DNA from: Eubacterium sp. AB3007
GTDB taxonomy: Bacteria > Bacillota > Clostridia > Peptostreptococcales > Anaerovoracaceae
DNA: 64,000 bases
Reading direction: 5' to 3'
NCBI RefSeq assembly: GCF_000688015.1
Contig: NZ_JIAD01000001.1
Coordinates: 62,001-126,000 of the forward strand
Shown: positions 1 to 8,917 of the stretch, one piece after another
Layout of the letters: every line of letters begins with the position of its first letter
How positions within the stretch are numbered: position 1 is the stretch's first letter
Made by a program: the position numbers and the translations under genes
The notes under the pieces: generated by a model
What the model was told of the DNA's origin: nothing
The model's database searches: none
What the model saw: only the letters and a program-made list of their open reading frames with translations

Positions 1-2
1 GG

Positions 3-996
3 AGAAACAATATTACCGGTGAGGTGGCAGGAAAACTTACAAAAGCTTTCTCATTCAATATTCCACAGAGATGGAGTATAGCCCACTTATATCAGGCTAT
101 CCTCAATAATGAAGAGCATGTCGGAAAAGTGGACTACATTACTACCCTTTCAGGGTATGTCCACTGGAAGCTTACAGGCCGGAATAAAACTGTGCCCGCC
201 TGAAGGTGATGCCGGTACAGGAATGGTTGCAACAGACAGCATAAGAGAGAAGACTGGCAATATTTCTGCAGGAACATCTGCATTTGCCATGGTCGTTTTA
301 GAAAAAGATCTGACACAAGTGTATGAAAATTTGGATATTGTCACAACGCCTGCAGGCAAGCTCGTAGCAATGGCGCATTCCAACAATTGTTCAACCGAGA
401 TCAATACATGGGTAGGGTTGTTTGATGAATGCCTCAGGGCTTTCGGTGTAACTTGTGACAAAGGAGACATCTACAGAGTGCTGTTCGAAAAAGCAGCAAC
501 GGGAGACGCTGACTGCGGTGGAATGATGTCATATTGTTTCCACTCCGGAGAGCATGGTGTAGGCCTTACAGAAGGGTGTCCGATGTTTATTCATCCTGCT
601 GACTCATTGTTTGATCTCGCCAATTTCATGAGAGTACAGATATATACTGCATTTGGTGCTATGAAACTCGGAATGGATACGCTCATGAAACAAGAAAATG
701 TTCAGATTGAAAGAATTCTGGGTCATGGCGAGATCTTCAAAACCAAAGGAGTAGCACAGGAAATACTGGCTGCTGCACTTGGCATCCCCGTGGCAATTAT
801 GGAAACAGCGGGAGAAGGAGGCGCCTGGGGAATAGCGCTTCTGGCCGCGTACCTTGAAGAATGCGAGAAGGGAATATACATCGAGCACACAACAGCCGCC
901 AATTATGCAGCGTACCTGAATTACTGTGAGAGATTCGGCAAGACTTCAGACTGTCTGATAACCATGTGCGGACACGGGCTGAAATCCGATCACTAG
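3..996 (+). pseudogene. FGGY-family carbohydrate kinase, internally deleted and cut by window edge
   Basis: Two frames of one sugar kinase are visible. Positions 3-203 encode N-terminal-domain sequence ([15 protein letters not shown], then YVHWKLTG) and stop at 201-203. Positions 165-996, one frame over, encode the C-terminal half, with [10 protein letters not shown] (about 190-220), the GNISAGTS block and the ATP-domain motif AGEGGAWGIALLAAYL. FGGY kinases phosphorylate sugars such as xylulose or ribulose; in intact relatives roughly 70-80 residues separate WKLTG from the PPEGDAG block. Here the two abut, so both a segment and the frame are lost. The shared string GGAAGCTTACAGG at the junction can encode WKLTG in one frame and the residues before AGI in the other, which suggests deletion between short repeats. 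The tail after 870 also diverges from the family. The true start lies left of the window. The substrate is not predictable. Confidence 0.85.
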
Positions 997-1063
997 TTTT
1001 GTGGGGACAATACCTGCTACAAACATGGCCGTCGTGTGAACAACCCATGTCCTTTGCCATAGA

Positions 1064-1092
1064 CGACTGTTGAATAAACAGTCGCTTTTTAT
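1064..1092 (+). terminator. Rho-independent terminator after the kinase relic
   Basis: An 8-bp perfect stem (1064-1071 with 1077-1084, arm CGACTGTT) and a 5-nt loop are followed by CTTTTTAT. Confidence 0.8.
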
Positions 1093-1120
1093 ATGCTGAA
1101 ATGCTTGTATCGACAGGTTG

Positions 1121-1166
1121 TTGACATATGTCATAAACCGTTGTATTATATTATTGACATATGTCA
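1121..1166 (+). promoter_or_regulatory. Promoter with two identical palindromic operators for the DUF134-NifX gene
   Basis: TTGACA (1121-1126), a 17-nt spacer and TATTAT (1144-1149) form a near-consensus sigma-A promoter. The perfect 12-bp palindrome TGACATATGTCA occurs twice, at 1122-1133 overlapping the -35 and at 1155-1166 at the expected transcription start, 33 bp apart (about three helical turns). The layout suits repression by a dimer binding both sites, most simply the helix-turn-helix protein encoded immediately downstream (inference). Confidence 0.8.
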
Positions 1167-1179
1167 GAAAGGAGCTGCC

Positions 1180-1893
1180 ATGCCAAGACCACAGAGATGC
1201 AGATGCATCGATACATACCCAGATCACTGGAGCTTTGCTCCACAGGATATGGAGGGAAAGGAAACGATCATAATGAGTCTCGACGAGTATGAGGCTATCC
1301 GACTCCTCGATCAGGAAGGTCTGAAACAGGAGGAATGTGCCGAAAAGATGGGAGTAGCACGCACGACTGTTACTGCCATTTATGAAAGCGCAAGGAAAAA
1401 ACTGGCGGACTTTCTGGTACTTGGTAAGATGCTCCGCATCGAAGGAGGCAGTTATCGTCTGTCACAGCAGGATATAGGAGAAGTAATGCAAAAAGGAGAC
1501 AAAACGATGAGAGTAGCGGTAACCTATGATAACGGGAATATTTTTCAGCATTTTGGACGCACAGAGCAGTTCAAACTGTTTGATATAGAAGAGGGGAAGG
1601 TCGTAAATGATCAGATCATAGATACCAACGGAAATGGGCACGGGGCATTGGCCGGATTTCTCAAGACGGCGGGAGCAGATGCTCTTATATGCGGAGGGGT
1701 AGGCCCCGGAGCACAGAACGCGTTGGCTGAAGCCGGGATCACTATATATGCGGGGGCATCGGGGGATGCTGACGCTGCAGTGCAGAGTCTGATCGAGGGG
1801 ACACTCCCTGAAAGCGGAGAAGCGACATGCGACCATCACGGACACGGAGATCATGAGCATCATGCCTGTGGCCACAGTGGACGCTGCAACTAG
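1180..1893 (+). CDS. DUF134 (UPF0251) regulator fused to a NifX/NifB-like domain
   Basis: 237 residues. Residues 1-100 are a DUF134 domain: MPRPQRCRC opening with its Cys pair, then an ECAEKMGVARTTVTAIY helix-turn-helix. Residues 110-205 are a dinitrogenase Fe-Mo cofactor-type domain (MRVAVTYDNGNIFQHFGRTEQF, then ICGGVGPGAQNAL), and the tail (212-237) is rich in His and Cys, likely metal binding. Such proteins are linked to iron-sulfur or redox regulation, but the ligand is unknown. The start is ATG 1180, 5 nt after AAAGGAG; the open frame upstream lies in the promoter. A second Shine-Dalgarno AAAGGAG (1492-1498) precedes an internal ATG (1507) exactly at the domain boundary, so the NifX part may also be made separately. 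Two palindromes upstream suggest autoregulation. Confidence 0.88.
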   Translation: MPRPQRCRCIDTYPDHWSFAPQDMEGKETIIMSLDEYEAIRLLDQEGLKQEECAEKMGVARTTVTAIYESARKKLADFLVLGKMLRIEGGSYRLSQQDIGEVMQKGDKTMRVAVTYDNGNIFQHFGRTEQFKLFDIEEGKVVNDQIIDTNGNGHGALAGFLKTAGADALICGGVGPGAQNALAEAGITIYAGASGDADAAVQSLIEGTLPESGEATCDHHGHGDHEHHACGHSGRCN

Positions 1894-1971
1894 AATACCG
1901 ATGCTTTCGCCTGGATATTTAGAAGAAAAGTACGATGTGTTGGGCGCGATTGTTGCCGAGGGGAGCATACT

Positions 1972-2496
1972 GTGGTAAAAAGGAATTTAGTAGGTAAGCA
2001 TATGGATTTACTGGAATTAGTGAAAAACAGAAGAGATGCCTTTGTCTTTCTGCCGGAACCTGTCCCTGAGCAAATGGTGGAAGAGATTCTGGAAATCGCA
2101 GGTTACGCTCCATGCAGATGGGGTGGAGATGCGGTTCGCTTCGTCGTGGTGCGGAACAAAGCACTGATCAGGCAGCTTTCCGAATGCAAGTCCATGGGGG
2201 CTGGCCCTCTGATCTACTGCAACGTGGCCATCATCCCTGTTATCGATAGGGCGCAGTCACAACTATGGAGGGAGGACCTGTCTGTTGTCTCAACCTACAT
2301 TATGCTGGCCTGCGAAGAACGCGGGCTTGGCTGCAACTGGATCCACATGGATGGACGCATGGGGCCGGACGGGACAGGAAAAACAGCGGTGGAGGCGATG
2401 CGGGAACTCTTGGATATTCCGGAGGAATACCGGATTTTGAATATTCTTGCAATCGGTTACAACCGGCGCCTACAACCAGAGGCAACAGAGTTCTGA
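1972..2496 (+). CDS. Nitroreductase-family flavoprotein
   Basis: 174 residues with the nitroreductase fold signature: an N-terminal LLELVKNRRDAFVF segment, VEEILEIAGYAPCRWGGDAVRFVVV (FMN binding, seen around residues 38-65) and a C-terminal LACEERGLGCNWIHMDGR loop. Family members are FMN-dependent NAD(P)H oxidoreductases acting on nitro compounds, quinones or enoates; the natural substrate here is unknown. The GTG start at 1972 is 7 nt after GGGGAG; ATG 2002 is an alternative with a weaker site. It lies 78 bp after the DUF134-NifX gene with no terminator between, so co-transcription with that redox-type regulator is plausible. Confidence 0.8.
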   Translation: MVKRNLVGKHMDLLELVKNRRDAFVFLPEPVPEQMVEEILEIAGYAPCRWGGDAVRFVVVRNKALIRQLSECKSMGAGPLIYCNVAIIPVIDRAQSQLWREDLSVVSTYIMLACEERGLGCNWIHMDGRMGPDGTGKTAVEAMRELLDIPEEYRILNILAIGYNRRLQPEATEF

Positions 2497-2587
2497 AAAA
2501 GTCACAGGGTTACAGTTTTGTGAAAACACGTTAGAGAATTATCTGAGATGATCGAAGAGATGATCGATCGCCTGGACAAGAAATTAT

Positions 2588-3285
2588 CGAAAGAATGGTA
2601 GTCGGAGGCCGACCCTTGATAATCTAAAGGAACTCATTTGGAAGAATCTGACCCATATACCTTATGGCAATCTGGACTTTTATCGGAATCAAAGCTGTCC
2701 TTCTCTGGCGATTCCAGACATCTTTGAGAAAATCGTCATCAAGCATGGCTGTGGGGGATGCTTTGAGATCAATCTGCTGCTATTGTCACATTAGATGATT
2801 CACAGTATTATGTGGATGTAGGGTTAGGCCTTCCTTCACCGGTGGTACCTGTTGCACTCAGGGAAGGTTCTGACTGGCAGCCGGCAGCTATTTCGCCCCA
2901 TTATTACTCTTACAGCATGCATCAGAAGGGCAGTACCATCCTGCTTGAGGGGTACAATGGAAGCAAGAGGATGTCTTTGGTAAGCTTTGTTCCGCAGCCT
3001 GTGGAAGTTGTGGATTTTATCCCTTTGAATTACTATGCATGCATGGCAAAGATGAGTCCCGTGACCCAGGGTATCATTGTTGAGAGCATTCGAGATAAGG
3101 GAACTGCTTCCATTTTCAAAGATCAGCTTAGGATCGTTTCAGATAATAAGGTGGAAGAAAGGAAATTAGAAACCAATGATGATCTTAAGGCTGACTTATG
3201 GGAAATATTTGGAATACATTTGGAGCAGCTGTCAGGGCTGACGAATTCCAGGGTGCAATATGACATGAAGGAAGAAACAGAATGA
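2588..3285 (+). pseudogene. Arylamine N-acetyltransferase, internal deletion removes the catalytic His region
   Basis: Family members move acetyl from acetyl-CoA to arylamines through a Cys-His-Asp triad. The first frame (2588-2794) encodes GSRRPTLDNLKELIW, HIPYGNLDF and the Cys motif GGCFEIN, then ends at TAG 2792-2794. The second frame (from about 2785 to 3285) encodes VTLDDSQYYVDVGLG, which holds the triad Asp, and the C-terminal domain. Cys and Asp are normally about 53 residues apart; here about 19 remain, so roughly 34 residues, including the catalytic His segment (HRLLLV in relatives), are gone and the frame has shifted. No convincing start codon or RBS precedes the first frame, so the 5' end is also eroded. 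The stop overlaps the next ATG (ATGA). Confidence 0.85.
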
Positions 3286-3812
3286 AGCATGGGACAACAG
3301 AACTGAATACAAACAGGTTGCTTCTTCGGCCGCATAAACCTGAGGATGCGGATACCCTGTACCGTGATTTTGGTCAGGATCCGGCGATGTACGAATATTC
3401 CGGTTGGAATCCGTATGCAACACGGGAATTGGCGGAGGAGACGGTCAGCCGTTTTATTGCAGGCTATCAGAGAGAAAAATTTTATGGCTGGGCGATCTGC
3501 TGGGATGATATTCTGATCGGCACGGTAGGGGCTTATGACTACGAGCCGGATACAGACAGTATCGAGCTCGGTGTGAGCATTGCGCGTAACTGTTGGGGGA
3601 AGGGATTTGGAAGCGAAGCTGTTAACGCTGTGATCACGTTTCTTATGGAGCACGAGGGCATATCATGTGTGAGAGCTTGGTGTGCGGCCGATAACATAGG
3701 CTCAGCAAGGATCATGGAGAAAGCCGGGATGAGGTGTGTACGCGTGGAAGAAGAGGCTTTGGAGATCGAAGGGAAGTTGTACGATAAACGGATCTATGAA
3801 AAACAGAAGTGA
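3282..3812 (+). CDS. GNAT-family N-acetyltransferase (RimJ/RimL type)
   Basis: 176 residues. TNRLLLRPHKPEDADTLY at the N-terminus, IELGVSIARNCWGKGFGSEAV (beta4 and the acetyl-CoA pyrophosphate loop, here with G-K-G-F-G) and NIGSARIMEKAGM near the C-terminus are typical of the Acetyltransf_3 group that acetylates protein N-termini, amino acids or small amines. The acceptor cannot be told. Its ATG overlaps the stop of the broken arylamine acetyltransferase gene (ATGA), so translation was once coupled to that gene; an RBS-like AAGGAAG sits within the upstream gene. The 193 bp that follow carry no gene. Confidence 0.85.
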   Translation: MKHGTTELNTNRLLLRPHKPEDADTLYRDFGQDPAMYEYSGWNPYATRELAEETVSRFIAGYQREKFYGWAICWDDILIGTVGAYDYEPDTDSIELGVSIARNCWGKGFGSEAVNAVITFLMEHEGISCVRAWCAADNIGSARIMEKAGMRCVRVEEEALEIEGKLYDKRIYEKQK

Positions 3813-3961
3813 TATGAATTCGTGAAGTGCCGTATGATAGTCGCAGTGCGGAGGTTGACTTGGCTGGGGGATTTGGCGTAGCAGAAAATGAGAAGGTGAG
3901 AAGTCTGTAAAGAAATGAGTGGGGTGTCTGCGAAAGTTTCATAGAAAGTTTGCCGCAATTG

Positions 3962-3970
3962 TGGTACTAT
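3962..3970 (+). promoter_or_regulatory. Extended -10 promoter before glgB
   Basis: TGGTACTAT (TG-n-TACTAT) lies 36 bp before the glgB start. There is no good -35 at 17 nt, as is usual for extended -10 promoters. The rest of 3813-4005 shows nothing else clear. Confidence 0.45.
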
Positions 3971-4005
3971 ATATGAAATGGAATATGTGACGGGAGGAAA
4001 GCGAC

Positions 4006-5922
4006 ATGACGTACTTTTCAGATTTCGATAGTTTTCTGCTTCATGAAGGGACGAATTACGAGTTATATAAGGGACTGGGTGCTCATCCGGACGACCTGGA
4101 TGGGGTCGCCGGAACGCGTTTTGGATTGTGGGCTCCTAACGCGCAGGCGGTTTCGCTGATCACTGCGCGTACAGGCTGGGAGAATGAGATCGGCATGAGC
4201 CGCAGTTGGGCAGATCAGGGCATATGGGAGTGCTTTGTGCCTGGCGTATCGGATGGAGATGCCTACCGGTTCATCGTGACCGGGGCAGACGGAGTACGCC
4301 GCTGGAAGTCTGACCCGCTGGCGTTGCGCGCAGAACAGCGCCCGGCCAATGCTTCTATCGTCTGTTCGCTGGATACTTACACATGGGGAGACGAGGAATA
4401 CCAGAGCCAGAGAGACAATACCAAGGTGCTGGGAAAGCCCATGAGTATTTACGAGGTCCATCTCGGTTCCTGGAAGAAGGGCTATCGGGATGAGAACGAC
4501 AAGGACGGGTTCCTAAACTATCGGCAATTGGCGGATGATCTTGTGGAGTACGTCCTCTACATGGGGTATACCCATGTGGAGTTGATGGGGATCTGTGAAT
4601 ATCCCTTTGATCTCTCCTGGGGGTATCAGGTGACAGGGTATTTTGCTCCTACCAGCCGCTACGGCACACCGGACGATTTCCGGTACATGGTGGATCGCCT
4701 GCATCAGAACAATATAGGCGTCATCCTGGACTGGGTTCCGGCCCACTTCCCGAAAGATGAGTTTGCCCTGGCCCAGTTTGACGGCACACCGCTATATGAA
4801 CACGGGGATCCTCTGCGGAGGGAGTATCCGGTGTGGGGGACGTTGGCGTTCGACCATAGTAAGCCGGAGGTCCGTTCCTTCCTGATCTCCAGCGCCTTCT
4901 ACTGGATCAACGAGTTCCATGTTGACGCGCTCAGAGTGGATGCGGTGGCTTCCATGCTCTACAACGACTATGATCGCGCAGAGTGGCGGCCTAACATGTT
5001 TGGCGGACACATGAATCTGGAGAGCATGGATTTCCTGCGCCAGCTTAATTACGAAGTATGTGGCAAAACCACAGGTTACCTGATTGGTGAGGACTCCTCG
5101 GCAGAGTGGGGCATTACCGAAGACGTGACCAGAGGGGGGCTGGGCTTCACACTGAAATGGAATATGGGATGGATGAATGACACCCTGCGTTACATTGCGC
5201 TGGATCCGGTTTACCGGAAGTGGCATCACGGTGTACTGACCCATACGGCGGACTATGCGTTCTCCGAGAATTACGTTCTCGTCCTCTCCCATGACGAGGT
5301 AGTCTACGGCAAGCATTCGATGGTCGAAAAAGCGCCTGGGAAGATCGAGGACCGCATGGGAAGTCTGAAAACACTGTATACCTTCCAGTTTACTCATCCC
5401 GGCAAGAAACTGCTTTTCATGGGGCAGGATTTTGCACAGGAACGGGAATGGAACGTGGAAGAGAGTATCGACTGGCATCTGGCGGATGAGTTTGGACACA
5501 GAGATATCATGCTCACGATCAAGAGACTCATGGAAGTCTACAAGCAGTTCCCGGTACTCTATACGGATTCCAAGAATCCGACCACCTTTGAGTGGATCAA
5601 TCGCAACGACAGTTGGGCGAACACGATCAGTTTTATACGTCGAAATCCGTGGAACTATGAGGACGCGGTCCTGGTGGTATGTAACTTCTCTCCCACGCAT
5701 CACTACGATTACTGTGTGGGTGTGCCGGTCCCCGGCAGCTATGAACGAGTTTTCAGCACATTTGACTTGTTGCCTTCGGGCGGCGGCCCAGGAGAGGCGG
5801 GCGATGGACCCGTCCTGCTCAGCATGGAAGGAGAGTGTGACGGACGTCCTCAGCACCTGCAGTACAGCCTGCGGCCTTTTGAGTCGATTATCGTTAAACT
5901 ACCAGAAAGTGGGAAAAACTAA
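4006..5922 (+). CDS. glgB: 1,4-alpha-glucan branching enzyme
   Basis: 638 residues, the usual size. It cuts alpha-1,4 glucan and re-attaches the piece by an alpha-1,6 link in glycogen synthesis. An N-terminal CBM48-like domain (GTRFGLWAPNAQAVSLI, about 35-115) precedes the GH13 barrel: MSIYEVHLGSW, VELMGICEYPFDLSWGYQVTGYFAP, the nucleophile Asp in ALRVDAVASML, the acid/base Glu in YLIGEDSSAEWG, and the stabiliser Asp in VLSHDEVVYGK. The C-terminal all-beta domain is complete. The start is ATG 4006 with GGGAGGA 8-9 nt upstream. It is followed after 6 bp by another GH13 enzyme; no glgA, glgC or glgP is in view, so the rest of the pathway lies elsewhere. Confidence 0.96.
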   Translation: MTYFSDFDSFLLHEGTNYELYKGLGAHPDDLDGVAGTRFGLWAPNAQAVSLITARTGWENEIGMSRSWADQGIWECFVPGVSDGDAYRFIVTGADGVRRWKSDPLALRAEQRPANASIVCSLDTYTWGDEEYQSQRDNTKVLGKPMSIYEVHLGSWKKGYRDENDKDGFLNYRQLADDLVEYVLYMGYTHVELMGICEYPFDLSWGYQVTGYFAPTSRYGTPDDFRYMVDRLHQNNIGVILDWVPAHFPKDEFALAQFDGTPLYEHGDPLRREYPVWGTLAFDHSKPEVRSFLISSAFYWINEFHVDALRVDAVASMLYNDYDRAEWRPNMFGGHMNLESMDFLRQLNYEVCGKTTGYLIGEDSSAEWGITEDVTRGGLGFTLKWNMGWMNDTLRYIALDPVYRKWHHGVLTHTADYAFSENYVLVLSHDEVVYGKHSMVEKAPGKIEDRMGSLKTLYTFQFTHPGKKLLFMGQDFAQEREWNVEESIDWHLADEFGHRDIMLTIKRLMEVYKQFPVLYTDSKNPTTFEWINRNDSWANTISFIRRNPWNYEDAVLVVCNFSPTHHYDYCVGVPVPGSYERVFSTFDLLPSGGGPGEAGDGPVLLSMEGECDGRPQHLQYSLRPFESIIVKLPESGKN

Positions 5923-5928
5923 TTCTAC

Positions 5929-7992
5929 ATGGATATACACAACACAGAACACACCTTTTTAGCATCTTTCTTCAGTGATGAAACAGAAAGGTTCCGCACT
6001 CCCGCAGAACCTGTGCCAGGGCAGAAAGTGACTGTTCGCCTTCGCGGACCAAAGTCGGTAAACGGCGCCAAGGTCACACTGGCTCTGGGGGATTCCACTG
6101 AGATCATCATGCGCAGGAACGACTATGGACAACATTTCTCTTTGTACGAAGCGACGTTCACATGCCCGGAGGGAGTTGTTTCCTATCGGTTCCGTATAGA
6201 ATATCGCAGGCGGGTCTACATATGCCAGAAGGATGGGACAAAACAACTGAGAGCGGGTGAGTGCATTGATACTCATCTTGATTTCCGGTTCTTCCCCGGC
6301 TTCCACACGCCCACATGGGCCAGAGGTGCCGTGCAGTACCAGATCTTTCCGGATCGTTTCCGCAACGGGGACAAGTCAAACGATGTGGAGGATGGAGAGT
6401 ACTCCTACAACCACCAGCATGTACGAAGGATCGCGGACTGGGACAAGCCTCCTGCCGAGGACGACTACCGTTGTTTTTATGGCGGAGACCTCCGCGGTAT
6501 CATGGACAAGCTGGATTATCTGCAGGATCTGGGGGTAGAGGTCATCTATCTGAACCCGATCTTTCTGTCTCCGTCCAGCCACAAGTACGATACTCAGGAC
6601 TACGAACACGTAGATCCTCACTTTGGCGTGATCGAGGAGGACCACGACCTTCCGCTGGAACATTGGGAGATGCACAATGGCTTTGCCCGCAAGTATATCT
6701 CCCGCGTGTTGAGCGAGGTGAACGCAACCAAGACAGACGCGTTGTTTGCCGAGTTTTGTGCCGAACTGCACAAAAGAGGCATGCGGGTCATTCTGGATGG
6801 CGTGTTCAACCATTGTGGATCCTTCCACCTTTGGATGGACCGGGAGGGCATCTACAAGGAGATGCCGGGATATGCCCCCGGTGCGTACCAGAGCGAGGAT
6901 AGCCCGTATCGGGATTTCTTCCATTTCACGGACAAAGCACCGGGATACGAAGCCTGGTGGGGCGTGGACACGTTGCCAAAACTCTACTACGAGAACTCCA
7001 GAAACCTGTGGGAGGCGGTATTCTCCATTGCGGAGAAATGGCTCAAGCCACCGTATTCCATTGATGGCTGGAGACTTGATGTGGCCGCAGACCTGGGGCA
7101 CAGCCTCGAGTTGAACCACGCTTTCTGGCGCGAATTCCGCAACCGTGTCAAGGCGGTCAATCCCGAGGCCGTGATCATCGCTGAACACTATGGGAATCCG
7201 GAGACATGGCTGGAAGGAGATCAGTGGGACACCGTCATGAATTACGACGCGTTCATGGATCCTGTCTCCTTCTTCCTGACAGGAATGGAGAAGCACAGCG
7301 ATGGCATCCGGGAGGATCTGTATCAGGATGGAGAACAGTTTTTTGCAACCATGCAGAAACGCATGGCGAGTTTTCAGTGGAACTCTCTCCAATGCGCCAT
7401 GAACGAACTCTCCAATCACGATCACTCCCGATTTCTGACGCGAACCAATCGCACAGTGGGCCGTACCCATACCCTCGGTCCTGAAGCGGCAGAGAAGGGA
7501 ATCGACAAGGCGGTGCTCCGAGAGGCCGTCGTGATCCAGATGACATGGCCGGGAGCACCGACGATCTATTACGGGGACGAAGCCGGTCTGGTGGGTTGGA
7601 CTGATCCTGATAACCGCCGGGGCTATCCCTGGGGACGAGAGGATACGGAGTTGATCGACCTGCATCGCAGCCTTATCGCGTTGAGACATGATCTGCCCGT
7701 GTTGCGCACAGGCTCCATCGTGCGCTTGGGCGCGGGTCATGGTTGGATCTCCTATTCCCGTTTTGATGGGGAGCAGTGCATCGTAGTGGTCTGCAATAAT
7801 GACCTGGAGGACTGCACCATGTCACTCGATGTCTGGAAAGCCGATGCTGCAGATGGAGATCGGTTCGTTCAGATCTTCCGCACTGATCAAGAAGGACATT
7901 CCTGTAAGGAACTTCCATCTGGGGAGGTGCGTCACGGGAAACTGTATCTCAGTGTAATGCCCCAGAGCACGCTGATTCTGAGGCGGGCTTAG
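5929..7992 (+). CDS. Cytoplasmic GH13 glucanohydrolase (neopullulanase/alpha-amylase-like)
   Basis: 687 residues without a signal peptide. The N-terminal beta domain (about 1-125) resembles CBM34 of neopullulanase and cyclomaltodextrinase. The barrel starts at GAVQYQIFPDRFRNGD; region I is VILDGVFNHCG, the nucleophile Asp is in DGWRLDVAAD, the acid/base Glu in VIIAEHYGN, and the transition-state Asp in LSNHDHSRFL. Family members hydrolyse alpha-1,4 and some alpha-1,6 bonds in maltodextrins, cyclodextrins or pullulan. It begins 6 bp after glgB, so the two are one operon; trimming or recycling of intracellular glycogen is the natural reading. The exact substrate is not predictable. Confidence 0.88.
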   Translation: MDIHNTEHTFLASFFSDETERFRTPAEPVPGQKVTVRLRGPKSVNGAKVTLALGDSTEIIMRRNDYGQHFSLYEATFTCPEGVVSYRFRIEYRRRVYICQKDGTKQLRAGECIDTHLDFRFFPGFHTPTWARGAVQYQIFPDRFRNGDKSNDVEDGEYSYNHQHVRRIADWDKPPAEDDYRCFYGGDLRGIMDKLDYLQDLGVEVIYLNPIFLSPSSHKYDTQDYEHVDPHFGVIEEDHDLPLEHWEMHNGFARKYISRVLSEVNATKTDALFAEFCAELHKRGMRVILDGVFNHCGSFHLWMDREGIYKEMPGYAPGAYQSEDSPYRDFFHFTDKAPGYEAWWGVDTLPKLYYENSRNLWEAVFSIAEKWLKPPYSIDGWRLDVAADLGHSLELNHAFWREFRNRVKAVNPEAVIIAEHYGNPETWLEGDQWDTVMNYDAFMDPVSFFLTGMEKHSDGIREDLYQDGEQFFATMQKRMASFQWNSLQCAMNELSNHDHSRFLTRTNRTVGRTHTLGPEAAEKGIDKAVLREAVVIQMTWPGAPTIYYGDEAGLVGWTDPDNRRGYPWGREDTELIDLHRSLIALRHDLPVLRTGSIVRLGAGHGWISYSRFDGEQCIVVVCNNDLEDCTMSLDVWKADAADGDRFVQIFRTDQEGHSCKELPSGEVRHGKLYLSVMPQSTLILRRA

Positions 7993-8004
7993 TATAGGAC
8001 CGGA

Positions 8005-8033
8005 TTGAAATCATCATGATTTTGCGGTATTAT
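8005..8033 (+). promoter_or_regulatory. Promoter of the DUF5685/J-protein operon
   Basis: TTGAAA (8005-8010), 17-nt spacer, TATTAT (8028-8033), 32 bp before the start codon; AGGAGG follows at 8051-8056. Confidence 0.75.
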
Positions 8034-8065
8034 TAATAGTAATACACACAGGAGGTATTTTACAT

Positions 8066-8917
8066 ATGAAAGGATACGTAGAACCCGAGAAGGCGGAACT
8101 TCGCCTGCGGGAATACGAAATATATAACGCCTACTATTGCGGATTATGTAAGGAGGCGGGAGAAAACTACGGACAGTTCAGCAGACTGGCGCTTAGCCAT
8201 GACATGACGTTCATGGCTTTGTTCCTGGGGGCTTTTGCAGAGGAGCCGGACGAGATCGCGCATCAGCACTGCATCATCCATCCCCTGGTACGTAAACCCA
8301 TTGAGCTAAAGTCTCAGGCTGTGAAATACGCAGCGGACATGATGATGATCCTGACGGGGGAGAGTTTCATGGACGATGTGAAGGACGGAGAGAAATCATC
8401 TCTGCCGGGGCGCATCATGGGTGTCATGAAGCAATACGAGAAGGCCGCCAACCTGCATAGCAAGGAGGCGAAGGCCATCAACGAGAATCTGCAGAAGCTC
8501 TATTCCATGGAGAAGACCGACAAAATCGATGTGAACCAGATGGCTGCGTACATGGGAGAGGTGATGCGGATCGTCTTCACCTCCTACACGCTCCCAGCAG
8601 ATCAGGAGGCACAGGTCGGAGAGTTTGCGATGAACCTGGGCAAGTGGATCTACATGATTGACGTGCTGGACGATTTTGAGGAAGACAAAGCCCAGGGCCG
8701 GTTCAACCCCATGTTGGCCATGGGCGCGAAGGAACGGGCACAGGTGGTGGGGGCGCTGCAGCCCTCTCTGGAGTACTACCTCAACGAGATGGGGAAGGCG
8801 TTCGATCTGATTACATTCAAGAAGAACGGAGACATCGTGAAGAACGTGGTGTTCTTTGGACTCAGACGCAGAACAGAAGAAGTACTGAGTGGAAAGAGAA
8901 AGGGAAAACATGATTGA
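8066..8917 (+). CDS. DUF5685 family protein
   Basis: 283 residues of unknown function. The N-terminus [36 protein letters not shown], written here by its key parts GYV, Y-x-x-YYCGLC, identifies the DUF5685 family. A helical body follows with a notable acidic stretch [18 protein letters not shown] around residues 200-215, which recalls (without proving) the Asp-rich metal sites of all-helical prenyl-transferring enzymes. No signal peptide or clear membrane segment is seen. The start is ATG 8066 behind AGGAGG. The stop overlaps the start of the J-domain gene, so the two proteins are translationally coupled and probably act together. Confidence 0.8.
   Translation: MKGYVEPEKAELRLREYEIYNAYYCGLCKEAGENYGQFSRLALSHDMTFMALFLGAFAEEPDEIAHQHCIIHPLVRKPIELKSQAVKYAADMMMILTGESFMDDVKDGEKSSLPGRIMGVMKQYEKAANLHSKEAKAINENLQKLYSMEKTDKIDVNQMAAYMGEVMRIVFTSYTLPADQEAQVGEFAMNLGKWIYMIDVLDDFEEDKAQGRFNPMLAMGAKERAQVVGALQPSLEYYLNEMGKAFDLITFKKNGDIVKNVVFFGLRRRTEEVLSGKRKGKHD

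Noticed and set aside
1902..1979. 25-codon frame beginning MLSPGYLEEKYDVLG between the NifX fusion and nitroreductase genes
   Set aside because: No clear RBS for it and no family match that I recognise; it may be a remnant but cannot be supported.
2500..2600. Possible separate small gene ending LDKKLSKEW before the acetyltransferase relic
   Set aside because: Upstream stop codons limit it to about 20 codons and it has no RBS; it could be debris of another lost gene.
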